Shown here: piece after piece, positions 8,534 through 15,602 of the stretch | Layout of the letters: each line of letters opens with the position of its first letter | How positions within the stretch are numbered: the first letter of the stretch is position 1 | From: UBA10364 sp049611965 | Lineage (GTDB): Bacteria > Bacteroidota > Bacteroidia > Flavobacteriales > Schleiferiaceae | DNA length: 64,000 nucleotides | Reading direction: 5' to 3' | Assembly: GCA_049611965.1 (NCBI GenBank) | Contig: JBMZBC010000005.1 | Coordinates: 1-64,000 of the forward strand | Translations under genes and position numbers: made by a program | Notes under the pieces: generated by a model | The model's database searches: none | Seen by the model: only the letters and a program-made list of their open reading frames with translations | Told to the model about the DNA's origin: nothing

Positions 8534-8864
8534 TCAACTGCCGGATAAACTGTATTACACCATTGGTGAGGTGGCCAAACACTTTGGTCTGAATACCTCG
8601 AATCTTCGCTATTGGGAACGTGAATTCAAACAATTACATCCTAAAAAGAACGCTTCCGGTAAACGCAAGTATTCCAAGGATGATGTCGCAGTTATTGGCA
8701 CTATCAATCACCTAGTCAAGGAGCGCGGTTTCACTATTGAGGGCGCAAAAAAACACCTGAAAGACGAAGGTAAATCTGCGGTAACCAAAGTTGAAGCCCT
8801 AGAAAAATTGGGCTATGTAAAGTCAGAATTGCAAAAAATCCTGCGCACCATGCAGGCAGATTAA
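8529..8864 (+). CDS. MerR family transcriptional regulator
   Basis: 111 residues. The N-terminal winged helix-turn-helix is clear: YYTIGEVAKHFGLNTSNLRYWEREF, then the basic wing KKNASGKRKYSKDDV and the second helix pair ending near GFTIEGAKKHL. There is only a short C-terminal coiled coil and no cysteine sensor motif, so the signal is unknown. This compact MerR type next to an M23 peptidase gene is common in Bacteroidota and may regulate envelope functions (inference). A dyad covers its own start codon, consistent with autoregulation. Confidence 0.88.
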   Translation: MNQLPDKLYYTIGEVAKHFGLNTSNLRYWEREFKQLHPKKNASGKRKYSKDDVAVIGTINHLVKERGFTIEGAKKHLKDEGKSAVTKVEALEKLGYVKSELQKILRTMQAD

Positions 8865-8886
8865 ACCCTAACCACAAATTACCAAA

Positions 8887-9477
8887 ATGAAAAAATCGAC
8901 CATTACCCTCTTAGTTATAGCTGTTATTCTTGTTGGCCTTGTAGGCTGGATTGTCGGCAGCTATAATGGCTTAGTTACTCTAGACGAAGAAACCAACGGA
9001 AAATGGGCACAAGTTGAAAGTGCCTACCAACGTCGAGCTGACCTTATCCCAAACCTTGTAAACACAGTAAAAGGCTATGCTGATTTTGAGCAAGAAACAT
9101 TAACCGGAGTCATTGAAGCTCGATCTAAAGCAACTGGAATTAATGTAGATGCTAACAATCTCAGTCCTGAGGCTATCGCAAACTTCCAAGCAGCGCAAAG
9201 TCAACTTAGTGGTGCGCTATCAAGATTAATGGTAACTGTCGAGCGTTACCCGGATTTAAAAGCCAACCAAAACTTCCTTGGACTCCAAAGCCAATTAGAA
9301 GGTACCGAGAATAGAATCAAAATAGAGCGCGACCGCTTTAACGAAAGCGTGAAAAATTTCAATGCCACCATTCGTAAGTTCCCGAAAACTATCATTGCCT
9401 CGAGTTTTGGTTTTGAGAAAAAAGGCTACTTCGAGGCGGACGCAGGAAGTGAGAAAGCACCAGAAGTCCAGTTCTAA
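8887..9477 (+). CDS. LemA family protein
   Basis: 196 residues. One N-terminal membrane helix (about 5-27) followed by the LemA helical bundle: YNGLVTLDEETNGKWAQVESAYQRRADLIPNLVNTVKGYA is the diagnostic block, with ARSKATG and FNATIRKFP later. LemA proteins have no settled molecular role but are often encoded with TPM-domain proteins, as here. Its TAA shares one base with the ATG of the following TPM gene (TAATG), indicating translational coupling across this three-gene cluster. Confidence 0.93.
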   Translation: MKKSTITLLVIAVILVGLVGWIVGSYNGLVTLDEETNGKWAQVESAYQRRADLIPNLVNTVKGYADFEQETLTGVIEARSKATGINVDANNLSPEAIANFQAAQSQLSGALSRLMVTVERYPDLKANQNFLGLQSQLEGTENRIKIERDRFNESVKNFNATIRKFPKTIIASSFGFEKKGYFEADAGSEKAPEVQF

Positions 9478-9920
9478 TGAGTGATTATGTACGTGCGCTA
9501 CTTTCGGAAGAACAAGAGCAAGCCTTAGTAGATGCCATTACTCAGGCTGAGTTGCATACCTCAGGAGAAATTCGCATCCATCTAGAGAAAACAACTGGCA
9601 GCACATCCGCTGAGGAGCGTGCCAAACAATGGTTCGGCAAATTAGAAATGCACAAAACCGCTGAGAAAAACGGCGTATTGTTCTATCTAGCTATTGAAGA
9701 TCGCAAGCTCGCTTTGTGGGCGGGTGAAGGCATCAATGAAAGAGTCCCTGCCAATTTTTGGCAAACGATCATTGACCTAATGATCAGTGAATTTAAAGTA
9801 GGACATTTCTCTGAAGGTCTTATTGCCGGTGTAGAGAAAACAGGCAAAGCCTTAGGGCAATTTTTTCCTCGTCAGGACGATGATGTTGATGAGCTATCTA
9901 ACGAAATATCTAAAGGCTAG
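9477..9920 (+). CDS. TPM domain protein (TLP18.3/Psb32/MOLO-1 type), soluble
   Basis: 147 residues without signal peptide or membrane helix. It has the TPM-domain pattern: an N-terminal helix LLSEEQEQALVDAITQAELHTSGEIRIHLEK, GVLFYLAIEDRKLALWAGEGINERVP in the middle and FSEGLIAGVEKTGKAL near the end. TPM domains occur in photosystem II repair phosphatases and many bacterial proteins of unknown activity. It sits between LemA and a second, exported TPM protein. The overlap with LemA and the 3-base gap to the next gene show a single operon. Confidence 0.85.
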   Translation: MSDYVRALLSEEQEQALVDAITQAELHTSGEIRIHLEKTTGSTSAEERAKQWFGKLEMHKTAEKNGVLFYLAIEDRKLALWAGEGINERVPANFWQTIIDLMISEFKVGHFSEGLIAGVEKTGKALGQFFPRQDDDVDELSNEISKG

Positions 9921-9923
9921 CCT

Positions 9924-10673
9924 ATGAAGCGTTGGATACTATTAGTACTACTTCCCGTCTCCCTGTTTGCTCAAAATGCGCAAGACTTACTCAATGCCCC
10001 GGCACCGAAGCAATTGGTTTCGGACTACAGTGACATCCTATCACCGAAGGAAGAAGCCTATCTAGAAAATCTACTGCTGGATTACGCAGACACCACCTCT
10101 ACCCAAATAGCCGTTGTTACGGTAGAGACCACTGGCGGAGACAACATCAATCTAATCACAGCGGAGATTGCAGCAAACTGGGAAATAGGCCAACAAGGCA
10201 AAGACAACGGATGCCTCATTCTAGTAGCTTCAGGCGACCGGGAAATTTCCATTCAAAACGGATACGGACTTGAACCTTATTTAACCGATTTTACCTCCAA
10301 ACAAATCATTGAAAACGACATTTTACCTGAATTCAAAGGGGGTAGTTATTTCAAAGGTTTAGTGGCCGGATCGAATGCTATTATGCAGGTGCTTGATGGC
10401 ACCTACGAAGGCAAAGGTGGGCGTTCTATCGGGAACAGATCTCGAAAAAAGAATTTCGGCAAACTCCTTATAATTATACTCGTCCTAATCATGCATTACA
10501 TTTTAAATTCTCGAGGAGGCGGCGGGAGTGGTGGCTATCGAACAGGCACGTTTATCGGAGGTACAAGATCTGGTTATACTATGGGGCGCTCTGGCGGCTT
10601 TACTAGCAATGGTAGCTTCGGTGGCTTCGGAGGAGGAGGCTTTGGTGGCGGCGGAGCCTCTGGAGGTTGGTAA
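9924..10673 (+). CDS. TPM domain protein, exported and membrane-anchored (YgcG-like)
   Basis: 249 residues. Signal peptide MKRWILLVLLPVSLFAQ, then a TPM domain with LVSDYSDILSPKEEAYLENLL, STQIAVVTVETTGGD and GCLILVASGDREISIQNGYGLE. A second hydrophobic helix near residues 180-192 (LLIIILVLIMHYIL) is followed by a low-complexity tail of Gly, Ser and Phe. This layout matches the YgcG-like proteins often misnamed methanol dehydrogenase, encoded with LemA. Likely periplasmic TPM domain tethered to the inner membrane, with a Gly-rich tail. Ends at a strong terminator. Confidence 0.85.
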   Translation: MKRWILLVLLPVSLFAQNAQDLLNAPAPKQLVSDYSDILSPKEEAYLENLLLDYADTTSTQIAVVTVETTGGDNINLITAEIAANWEIGQQGKDNGCLILVASGDREISIQNGYGLEPYLTDFTSKQIIENDILPEFKGGSYFKGLVAGSNAIMQVLDGTYEGKGGRSIGNRSRKKNFGKLLIIILVLIMHYILNSRGGGGSGGYRTGTFIGGTRSGYTMGRSGGFTSNGSFGGFGGGGFGGGGASGGW

Positions 10674-10681
10674 GATTATAT

Positions 10682-10715
10682 AAAAAAAACCCGCGGGCTT
10701 GGCCCGCGGGTTTTT
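10682..10715. terminator. Bidirectional intrinsic terminator
   Basis: A-tract, 9-base stem CCCGCGGGC / GCCCGCGGG with a 3-base loop, T-tract. It sits between the convergent TPM cluster and TonB receptor gene. Confidence 0.9.
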
Positions 10716-10735
10716 AGTTTCAAAAATTGGCTCGC

Positions 10736-12898
10736 TTAAAACTCGAAAGTCAAACCAGTCATGATGTTGAAGGTCGCTTGTGCGTAGTAGTAGGCAAAAT
10801 CGCCCCACATGTATCCATTAGCTGCATAGGATGTGTTGCCCAAGTTTCTGAACTCCACAAATCCGATCAATCGCTGTACATCGCTGCAGTTCCAAGTGTA
10901 TTGACTGCGTGCGTTGATGATGTGATAGGCCGGTAGGCTATGTGCTTCAAGCCCTTCGTTAGACATGTATTGTTTGCCTACATATTGGTTCCAAAGTGTC
11001 GCCTCAAAACCTTTTTTAGCATACGTTAAACGTGCACTAGCTACTGCGCCAGGAGAAAAAGCAATTGGCGTATTGTCCACAAAAGAAGACAATGGATCGC
11101 TTACCCAGTTCACATTCTCGTTCTGACTTAAAGCTACATTGGCCGTCGCTGAAAGCGCCGAAGTCAACTCATACGCACCCGTAAACTCAACTCCTTGACG
11201 GAAGCTCTGTCCAACATTCTCACGGATTGGATATCCTTGAGCGTCGATAGCACCTGTAAGGACCAATTGGTTTTGGTACTGCTGACGGTACGCGTTTACA
11301 TCAAAAGCCCACTTCTCCCCGGAGTTTCGGAAATTGAATTCCATATCCAACATGCGTTCCGCCTGCAACGCATTGGCATCACCTGCATATTGTAAATCCG
11401 TGCGGTTCGGCTCGCGATGACCTATACCTGCGTAGGCTCCGAAAACTTGATTTCCATCGAGGTTATAGGTCATACCTACCTTAGGGTTAAAGAAGTTGAA
11501 CGTGCGGTCGAAATTTGCCGGTCCCGTCGCTGAGCCACCGGTTGAACTGTGGTTCACGTAGCGGTATTGCGCATCAGCATAGACCAAAAGGTTGTTGCTA
11601 GTCAAAGCATATTTTGCGTAGATGTTCGCATCATCTTTAACGGCGTCCCCTGTATAGTAATCGCCGTCGAGGGTACTTACGTTAGGATTGTTCGCCCAAA
11701 TCACACGGCCAAAGTGCGCGCCCTCATAACGGTGCACCCCGCCGCCAAGCTGTACACGCTGACCGCCGTTTACATAGGTCCACGAAGAAGTGGCTCCATA
11801 GAAATCGTTGTCCAACCACTTGCGCGTAACAACATCACCGTAAGCAACAGTATCCATTGCCGAAACGTAATTGCCGATACCAAAATCAGCAAAAGCGAAT
11901 CCTTGATTATACTCTTCGTAATAACCGGCGCCTGCAGTGTGGTGCAAAGCCGCCGCGAAAGTACCGCCAAAGAGGTTAGAGTAGCGGTAGTGCAATTGTG
12001 TGTGCTCCTGACCGTAGTTATCTACTTGGTCGTCATAGGTGCCAATAACATTCCACATATCATCATAGATGGCACCCGCAAAATTTGAACGTGGTGCTGC
12101 ATCCCAGGCGCCACCGTACATAGTGGTAGAATCGACCCCATACCAAGCCTGATAGGTACGTTCGCCACCGCCAAAACGTACTGCCTCAACGTAATGACCG
12201 CCACCGGCAAAACCAGCGCTCACGTAGTACGATTGTAGGTCTGAAGATGCGCGCTCCACATAGCCGTCTGAAGTGATGGACGAGATGCGCGTATTCATCC
12301 AAAAACCGCTTGCCGACTTCCCTGTTCGTGCTTCCATGGTAGCACGTTGTGTACCATAAGATCCTGCACCCAAAGTGATACGACCACCTTTTTCACCAGC
12401 ACCCAAAGTGCTTAGACCGAGGCTTGCTCCGAATGCTCCCGATCCGTTGGTAGAGGTTCCAACCCCTTTTTGCAATTGGATGGCATTCGTAGAAGACATG
12501 AGGTCTGGTGTATTCACCCAAAACACACCATGGCTCTCCGCGTCATTCATTGGAATGCCGTTAACCGTTACGTTGATGCGCGTGATGTCCGAACCACGAA
12601 CACGCATATTGGTGTATCCAATACCGTTTCCAGCATCAGAGAAACTAACTACGCCTGCAACATCTTGTAAAACATAAGGAAGGTCACGACCGGTGTTCAG
12701 CGCTTCAACATCCTTTTCTGTAAGGTTAATCTGTGCGATTGGGTCGTTCTTTTGCGCCCAAGTGCCCAGTACATTCACCTCATTGAGTTCCACATTGGGA
12801 AGAAGGAGAATGTCGATTTTAGCAGAATCGGCCTTTTCTTGTGCAGTGGCAAATAGCGACAGTGCTACAGCGGCTGCGGAGTACATGAATTTTTTCAT
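10736..12898 (-). CDS. TonB-dependent outer-membrane receptor, predicted thiamine-compound importer
   Basis: 720 residues. Signal peptide to about residue 19, then a plug domain (VNVLGTWAQKNDP ... LPYVLQDVAGVVSF ... NMRVRGSDITRINVTVNGIPMNDAESHGVFWVN) and a 22-strand-type barrel ending in the aromatic LTFEF. TonB receptors import large or scarce nutrients using inner-membrane energy. The substrate call comes from the TPP riboswitch directly upstream on the same strand: TPP-box-regulated TonB receptors are known in Bacteroidota as thiamine uptake proteins. There is no N-terminal carboxypeptidase-like repeat and no SusD partner, which fits a vitamin rather than a glycan receptor. Confidence 0.9.
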   Translation of the reverse strand: MKKFMYSAAAVALSLFATAQEKADSAKIDILLLPNVELNEVNVLGTWAQKNDPIAQINLTEKDVEALNTGRDLPYVLQDVAGVVSFSDAGNGIGYTNMRVRGSDITRINVTVNGIPMNDAESHGVFWVNTPDLMSSTNAIQLQKGVGTSTNGSGAFGASLGLSTLGAGEKGGRITLGAGSYGTQRATMEARTGKSASGFWMNTRISSITSDGYVERASSDLQSYYVSAGFAGGGHYVEAVRFGGGERTYQAWYGVDSTTMYGGAWDAAPRSNFAGAIYDDMWNVIGTYDDQVDNYGQEHTQLHYRYSNLFGGTFAAALHHTAGAGYYEEYNQGFAFADFGIGNYVSAMDTVAYGDVVTRKWLDNDFYGATSSWTYVNGGQRVQLGGGVHRYEGAHFGRVIWANNPNVSTLDGDYYTGDAVKDDANIYAKYALTSNNLLVYADAQYRYVNHSSTGGSATGPANFDRTFNFFNPKVGMTYNLDGNQVFGAYAGIGHREPNRTDLQYAGDANALQAERMLDMEFNFRNSGEKWAFDVNAYRQQYQNQLVLTGAIDAQGYPIRENVGQSFRQGVEFTGAYELTSALSATANVALSQNENVNWVSDPLSSFVDNTPIAFSPGAVASARLTYAKKGFEATLWNQYVGKQYMSNEGLEAHSLPAYHIINARSQYTWNCSDVQRLIGFVEFRNLGNTSYAANGYMWGDFAYYYAQATFNIMTGLTFEF

Positions 12899-12956
12899 GA
12901 AAATTGGTTTTTTAAAACCACGTCAAGGGGCAATAACGTGTTGTTACACAAATATT

Positions 12957-13049
12957 GCTTTCGTTCCTTGGCAGCATTACCTGCCCAGGTTCTATGGGTA
13001 TGTTCTCAGCCCGTAGGTCAAACGACTTTCTGGGCACCCCTTTGAGACA
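12957..13049 (-). ncRNA. TPP riboswitch (THI element)
   Basis: Read on the minus strand, the segment contains the conserved thiamine pyrophosphate aptamer blocks in order: GGGGTGCC (13033-13040), GGCTGAGA (13004-13011), ACCC with AGAACCTG, then GGTAATGC (12974-12981) and AAGGAACGAAAG. A promoter box ends a few bases upstream, so the aptamer would begin right at the RNA 5' end. About 60 bases separate it from the receptor ATG; this stretch has a CACGT/ACGTG pair and an AT-rich hairpin GGTTTT/AAAACC that could form the expression platform. High TPP should reduce receptor expression. Confidence 0.93.
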
Positions 13050-13052
13050 ACG

Positions 13053-13060
13053 CAAATGTA
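13053..13060 (-). promoter_or_regulatory. Bacteroidota -7 box for the riboswitch-TonB receptor transcript
   Basis: TACATTTG on the minus strand matches TAnnTTTG and predicts a start near 13047, directly before the TPP aptamer. Confidence 0.6.
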
Positions 13061-13087
13061 TAACACGAAAAGCGTATGTTAGTATTC

Positions 13088-13261
13088 ATGAAAAAGATTG
13101 TTCGAATTAGCGGAATTGTGGGAGCTTCAGGACTCGTTTTGAGTTCGATATTCAAGGTTTTCCACTACATGGGTGCCCCAACACTGCTACTTATTGGTAC
13201 TGTGAGTACCGGAGTATTTATTCTCACCTACATCATTGATAAGCTGCGCAGTCGCTCTTAA
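13088..13261 (+). CDS. Small two-helix membrane protein resembling the GldL membrane hairpin
   Basis: 57 residues from MKKIVRISG (an in-frame ATG at 13076 adds four residues). Two hydrophobic helices flank FKVFHYMGAP. The pattern GI..A, FK(V/I)..H(Y/W).GA, LL(I/V)G, GVF lines up without gaps with the transmembrane hairpin of the GldL encoded at 50330 (FKIMHWEGANIMLVVG). The helix-2 glutamate needed in GldL (Glu 51 here, Glu 49 in the F. johnsoniae protein) is replaced by Thr, while the helix-1 Lys is kept. It may be a related membrane fold without proton-channel activity. Stop overlaps that of the convergent GH73 gene by 4 bases. Confidence 0.65.
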   Translation: MKKIVRISGIVGASGLVLSSIFKVFHYMGAPTLLLIGTVSTGVFILTYIIDKLRSRS

Positions 13262-14238
13262 TCTTTGAATTTCTCAAGCAACCCTACAGGACGTAATCGG
13301 ATTTGGTCCCCTCTCTGCGGCTGACGGCCGACCGGAAAATCATTGTATTTGTAGAGTTTATCGAGCGATACTGCATGCTGCTGACTAATGGCGCGCATAG
13401 TCAATCCTTCGGAAGCAATGACGAACTTCTGTTTTGATCGCGGCTTCTTGTAGTCGATGTACACCGCTTCGCCCGAATGAAATACCGTTTCGTACGAGGC
13501 GTCATTTATACTTAGTAGGACTTGAACCCTCATGTGCAACGAATCTGCCAAATGTTCCAGGGTCTCCCCTGTTTTAAGCACGACATAAGGTGTTCCGTTC
13601 TCGTGGTACTTCATTCTGTGAATTAGAAATTTCTTCTTGGCATTGGTCACGGGCTTGCCCTTCGCGTTCAAGGTGGGTCCTTCTGTTTTCGCGGATAGAG
13701 TGTCCTCGGAGGCTAGTAGCGGTGCCATGGCAGCAAAATCAAAGCGGTGCAACTCCTCTTGTTCTATGATGCGAATGAGCTTATTTGCATAGTCCGGGGC
13801 AGTCGCATAGCCAGCTTTCTTTAGACCCTTCGCCCAACCCTTGTAATCTGATGGGTCCAATTCAAACAAGAACTCATACCTCGATCCGCGGACTAAAAAA
13901 TCTGTATGGTCTTCGTAACTGTGCCTAACTTCCTTGTATGCCCTGAAACACTCGCCTTTGGCATCATCATCATGGTAGACTTTTTCACCCGTCCAACTGC
14001 CGTGGCACTTTATCCCAAAGTGGTTGTTTGACTTCTTGGCCAATTCACTCAAGCCATTCCCACTTTCCAGAATTCCTTGCGCCAACGTAATCGATGCTGG
14101 AATCCCACTTCTATTCATCTCATCTACAGCAATTTGCGAATACTTTAAGACATAAGCAGTACGCGCATTGGTCTGTGCAGTCATCACAAGAGCTGTGAAA
14201 CTAACTATAAGAAGGTGGAAGTAACGGTTCGTTAACAT
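13258..14238 (-). CDS. Glucosaminidase (GH73) with LysM repeats
   Basis: 326 residues. A signal peptide is followed by an endo-beta-N-acetylglucosaminidase domain: IAVDEMNRSGIPASITLAQGILESGNG contains the catalytic Glu region (ILESG), then NNHFGIKCHGSWTG and the late YATAPDYANKLIRIIE. Two LysM-type peptidoglycan-binding segments follow, around PYVVLKTGETLEHLADSLHM and KFVIASEGLTMRAISQQHAVS. The enzyme cuts the glycan strands of peptidoglycan outside the cytoplasmic membrane. Length and layout fit the usual Bacteroidota family. It stands alone, with no operon partner on its strand. Confidence 0.92.
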   Translation of the reverse strand: MLTNRYFHLLIVSFTALVMTAQTNARTAYVLKYSQIAVDEMNRSGIPASITLAQGILESGNGLSELAKKSNNHFGIKCHGSWTGEKVYHDDDAKGECFRAYKEVRHSYEDHTDFLVRGSRYEFLFELDPSDYKGWAKGLKKAGYATAPDYANKLIRIIEQEELHRFDFAAMAPLLASEDTLSAKTEGPTLNAKGKPVTNAKKKFLIHRMKYHENGTPYVVLKTGETLEHLADSLHMRVQVLLSINDASYETVFHSGEAVYIDYKKPRSKQKFVIASEGLTMRAISQQHAVSLDKLYKYNDFPVGRQPQRGDQIRLRPVGLLEKFKD

Positions 14239-14434
14239 TGGGCATACGATTTAACTACAAATTGCATTTTCCTTCTTGAAGTTTTTTCAAATGGGCCACT
14301 GAGTTATTAAAAATTTGAGGGCTAACTCCCACAAAATCAAAAAATGAAATTGTTAATAACGCTTTTTAGGAAGGTCTTGAATCTGTAAATCGATTTGGTA
14401 GTTTAGGTATGAGTCTAAACAAAAACACTACGCA

Positions 14435-14557
14435 ATGAATACTAACGATTTCGGAATGGACGATTCTTTCGCAAGCTTCGTTCAAGAATTAGAGCAAGCA
14501 GAGCAACCCAAAGCCTGCAGCATTGACAACCCAGAATGTGAGGCTTGCGGAAGCTAA
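14435..14557 (+). CDS. 40-residue protein ending in a ribonucleotide-reductase-like cysteine tail
   Basis: A short reading frame from ATG 14435 to TAA 14557. Its last 13 residues are CSIDNPECEACGS; the NrdA encoded at 23606-26095 ends in CSIDNPDECVACGS. In class I reductases the C-terminal cysteines of the alpha subunit pass electrons to the active site, so the match is meaningful. Synonymous positions differ widely (for example AGC/TCA for Ser, AAC/AAT for Asn, GGA/GGG for Gly), so this is not a recent copy and the protein sequence seems conserved. The N-terminal half has an acidic, Phe-rich DFGMDDSFASF. A very strong terminator follows 21 bases after the stop, supporting a real transcript. 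No Shine-Dalgarno is evident; a weak -7-like TAGTTTAG lies at 14399. The 196 bases upstream hold nothing else I can identify. Function unknown. Confidence 0.7.
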   Translation: MNTNDFGMDDSFASFVQELEQAEQPKACSIDNPECEACGS

Positions 14558-14578
14558 ATCACATCTGTAGAACACATT

Positions 14579-14615
14579 AAAACCCCCCGGTTCGCTGCGC
14601 GAACCGGGGGGTTTT
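14579..14615. terminator. Very strong bidirectional intrinsic terminator
   Basis: AAAA, a GC-rich perfect stem of about 12 bases (CCCCCCGGTTCG / CGAACCGGGGGG) with a short loop, TTTT. It separates the 40-residue gene from the convergent membrane-protein gene. Confidence 0.92.
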
Positions 14616-14637
14616 AATTTCCACCCACCCTACTTTG

Positions 14638-14946
14638 CTAGTCTTGATAAACGCTCCAAGAACTATTCCTATAAAGCAATAGTAACAATCCAGCCATGAG
14701 CACAAAACCGAAGAATACAGAAGCAGCTATTTTCATTCCAGACCCTTTAGATTTCCCAAAGGCCACACGATAAAAGCCCATGCTAAAGGCGGCAATAAGA
14801 GTCGTGTACACAAAATAAATGACCCAATTCCAACCGTCGGACATCCAGCGAAAGTCATAATAGCCTTCGTCCATCCACATAAAGAATTGGCTCACAATGT
14901 GAATCCATAAAAAGATGCGTGCATACGGCCGAGGAACCAAAGACAC
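14638..14946 (-). CDS. Small integral membrane protein, unknown function
   Basis: 102 residues from a GTG start at 14946 that overlaps the upstream stop by one base (TAGTG). The frame stays open to a GTG at 14988, but that would lie inside the barrel gene, and the coupled start is more natural. Three hydrophobic helices are visible: ARIFLWIHIVSQFFMWM, WNWVIYFVYTTLIAAFSMGF and IAASVFFGFVLMAGLLLLL, with a positive loop KSKGSG between the last two. No family recognised. It is the second gene of a unit with the barrel protein and ends at a strong shared terminator. Confidence 0.65.
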   Translation of the reverse strand: MSLVPRPYARIFLWIHIVSQFFMWMDEGYYDFRWMSDGWNWVIYFVYTTLIAAFSMGFYRVAFGKSKGSGMKIAASVFFGFVLMAGLLLLLYRNSSWSVYQD

Positions 14947-15515
14947 TACAACAGGTAGGTAAATCCTACGCCCAAGTAGTTGTTCCACCCGTTGATCTCG
15001 TATTTCAAACCCAGTGCATTGATACTGCCGTCAAAGCCATACCACTGAATGTCCATACCGATCGGGATGGTAAATACATTCACGGGGTCGTCCGGATCGA
15101 TAAACAACAAATCCACTAGACCGGTCTTTTCAGAATAATCTGCACCCGTAATGTATCCAAAACCAACATTTAAAAAAATATCAAAGACGTCGCCCTCCCA
15201 CAATTTACCGAAGCGCACTTTTGCCGAAGTAAATCGACCCACATTAAAGCTGTACTGAGGAAGCGCATAATTGCTGCCAAAAGCACCATTGCGAATGTAG
15301 GAAGCTGTAAAAGCAAGGACACCCCCATTGTCTAAATCGTGCAGGTAACCGCCTAATTCATATTCCTCGCCAAGAACAAATGCCGTAGGATCTGTGAGAA
15401 GTGTGTGATAGCCCGCAAGAATGCCCATATCAATCTCCCCTAAAGTCAATTCTGCCTGCGCGTTAGAAAACAGCGGAGCCAAAGTGAACAGAAGAGCAAA
15501 TTTTAAGTTGCGCAT
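14946..15515 (-). CDS. Predicted outer-membrane beta-barrel protein, unknown function
   Basis: 189 residues. Signal peptide MRNLKFALLFTLAPLFSNAQ, then alternating strands with glycine and aromatic girdles (for example YSFNVGRFTSAKVRFGKLW and FLNVGFGYITG) and a C-terminal LGVGFTYLL. This suits a small 8-strand-type barrel. I do not recognise a specific family. Its stop overlaps the GTG of the downstream membrane-protein gene, so the two are probably made together. A near-consensus box (TAGTTTTT) lies just upstream, downstream of the ahcY terminator. Confidence 0.7.
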   Translation of the reverse strand: MRNLKFALLFTLAPLFSNAQAELTLGEIDMGILAGYHTLLTDPTAFVLGEEYELGGYLHDLDNGGVLAFTASYIRNGAFGSNYALPQYSFNVGRFTSAKVRFGKLWEGDVFDIFLNVGFGYITGADYSEKTGLVDLLFIDPDDPVNVFTIPIGMDIQWYGFDGSINALGLKYEINGWNNYLGVGFTYLL

Positions 15516-15555
15516 GTGGGTGTTTTGTTTCCTTAAATATCAAAAAAACTATGCC

Positions 15556-15590
15556 AAAAAAGAAGCCACTTCTATTTGAAGCGGCTTCCT
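15556..15590 (-). terminator. Intrinsic terminator after ahcY
   Basis: Minus-strand stem GAAGCCGCTTC / GAAGTGGCTTC with a 5-base loop and a T-tract, 13 bases after the ahcY stop. Confidence 0.85.
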
Positions 15591-15602
15591 TATCACTAGT
15601 TC

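Noticed and set aside
11549..12088. Long open frame antisense to the TonB receptor
   Set aside because: Opposite a well-supported receptor gene, with no recognisable motif; it is a shadow of the barrel codons.
14409..14438. Nine-codon upstream ORF overlapping the 40-residue gene as ATGA
   Set aside because: It may lie partly upstream of the predicted RNA start and codes for nothing recognisable; chance is likely.
14947..14988. Earlier GTG for the small membrane protein
   Set aside because: It would overlap the barrel gene by 43 bases; the GTG at 14946 forms a TAGTG junction with the upstream stop.
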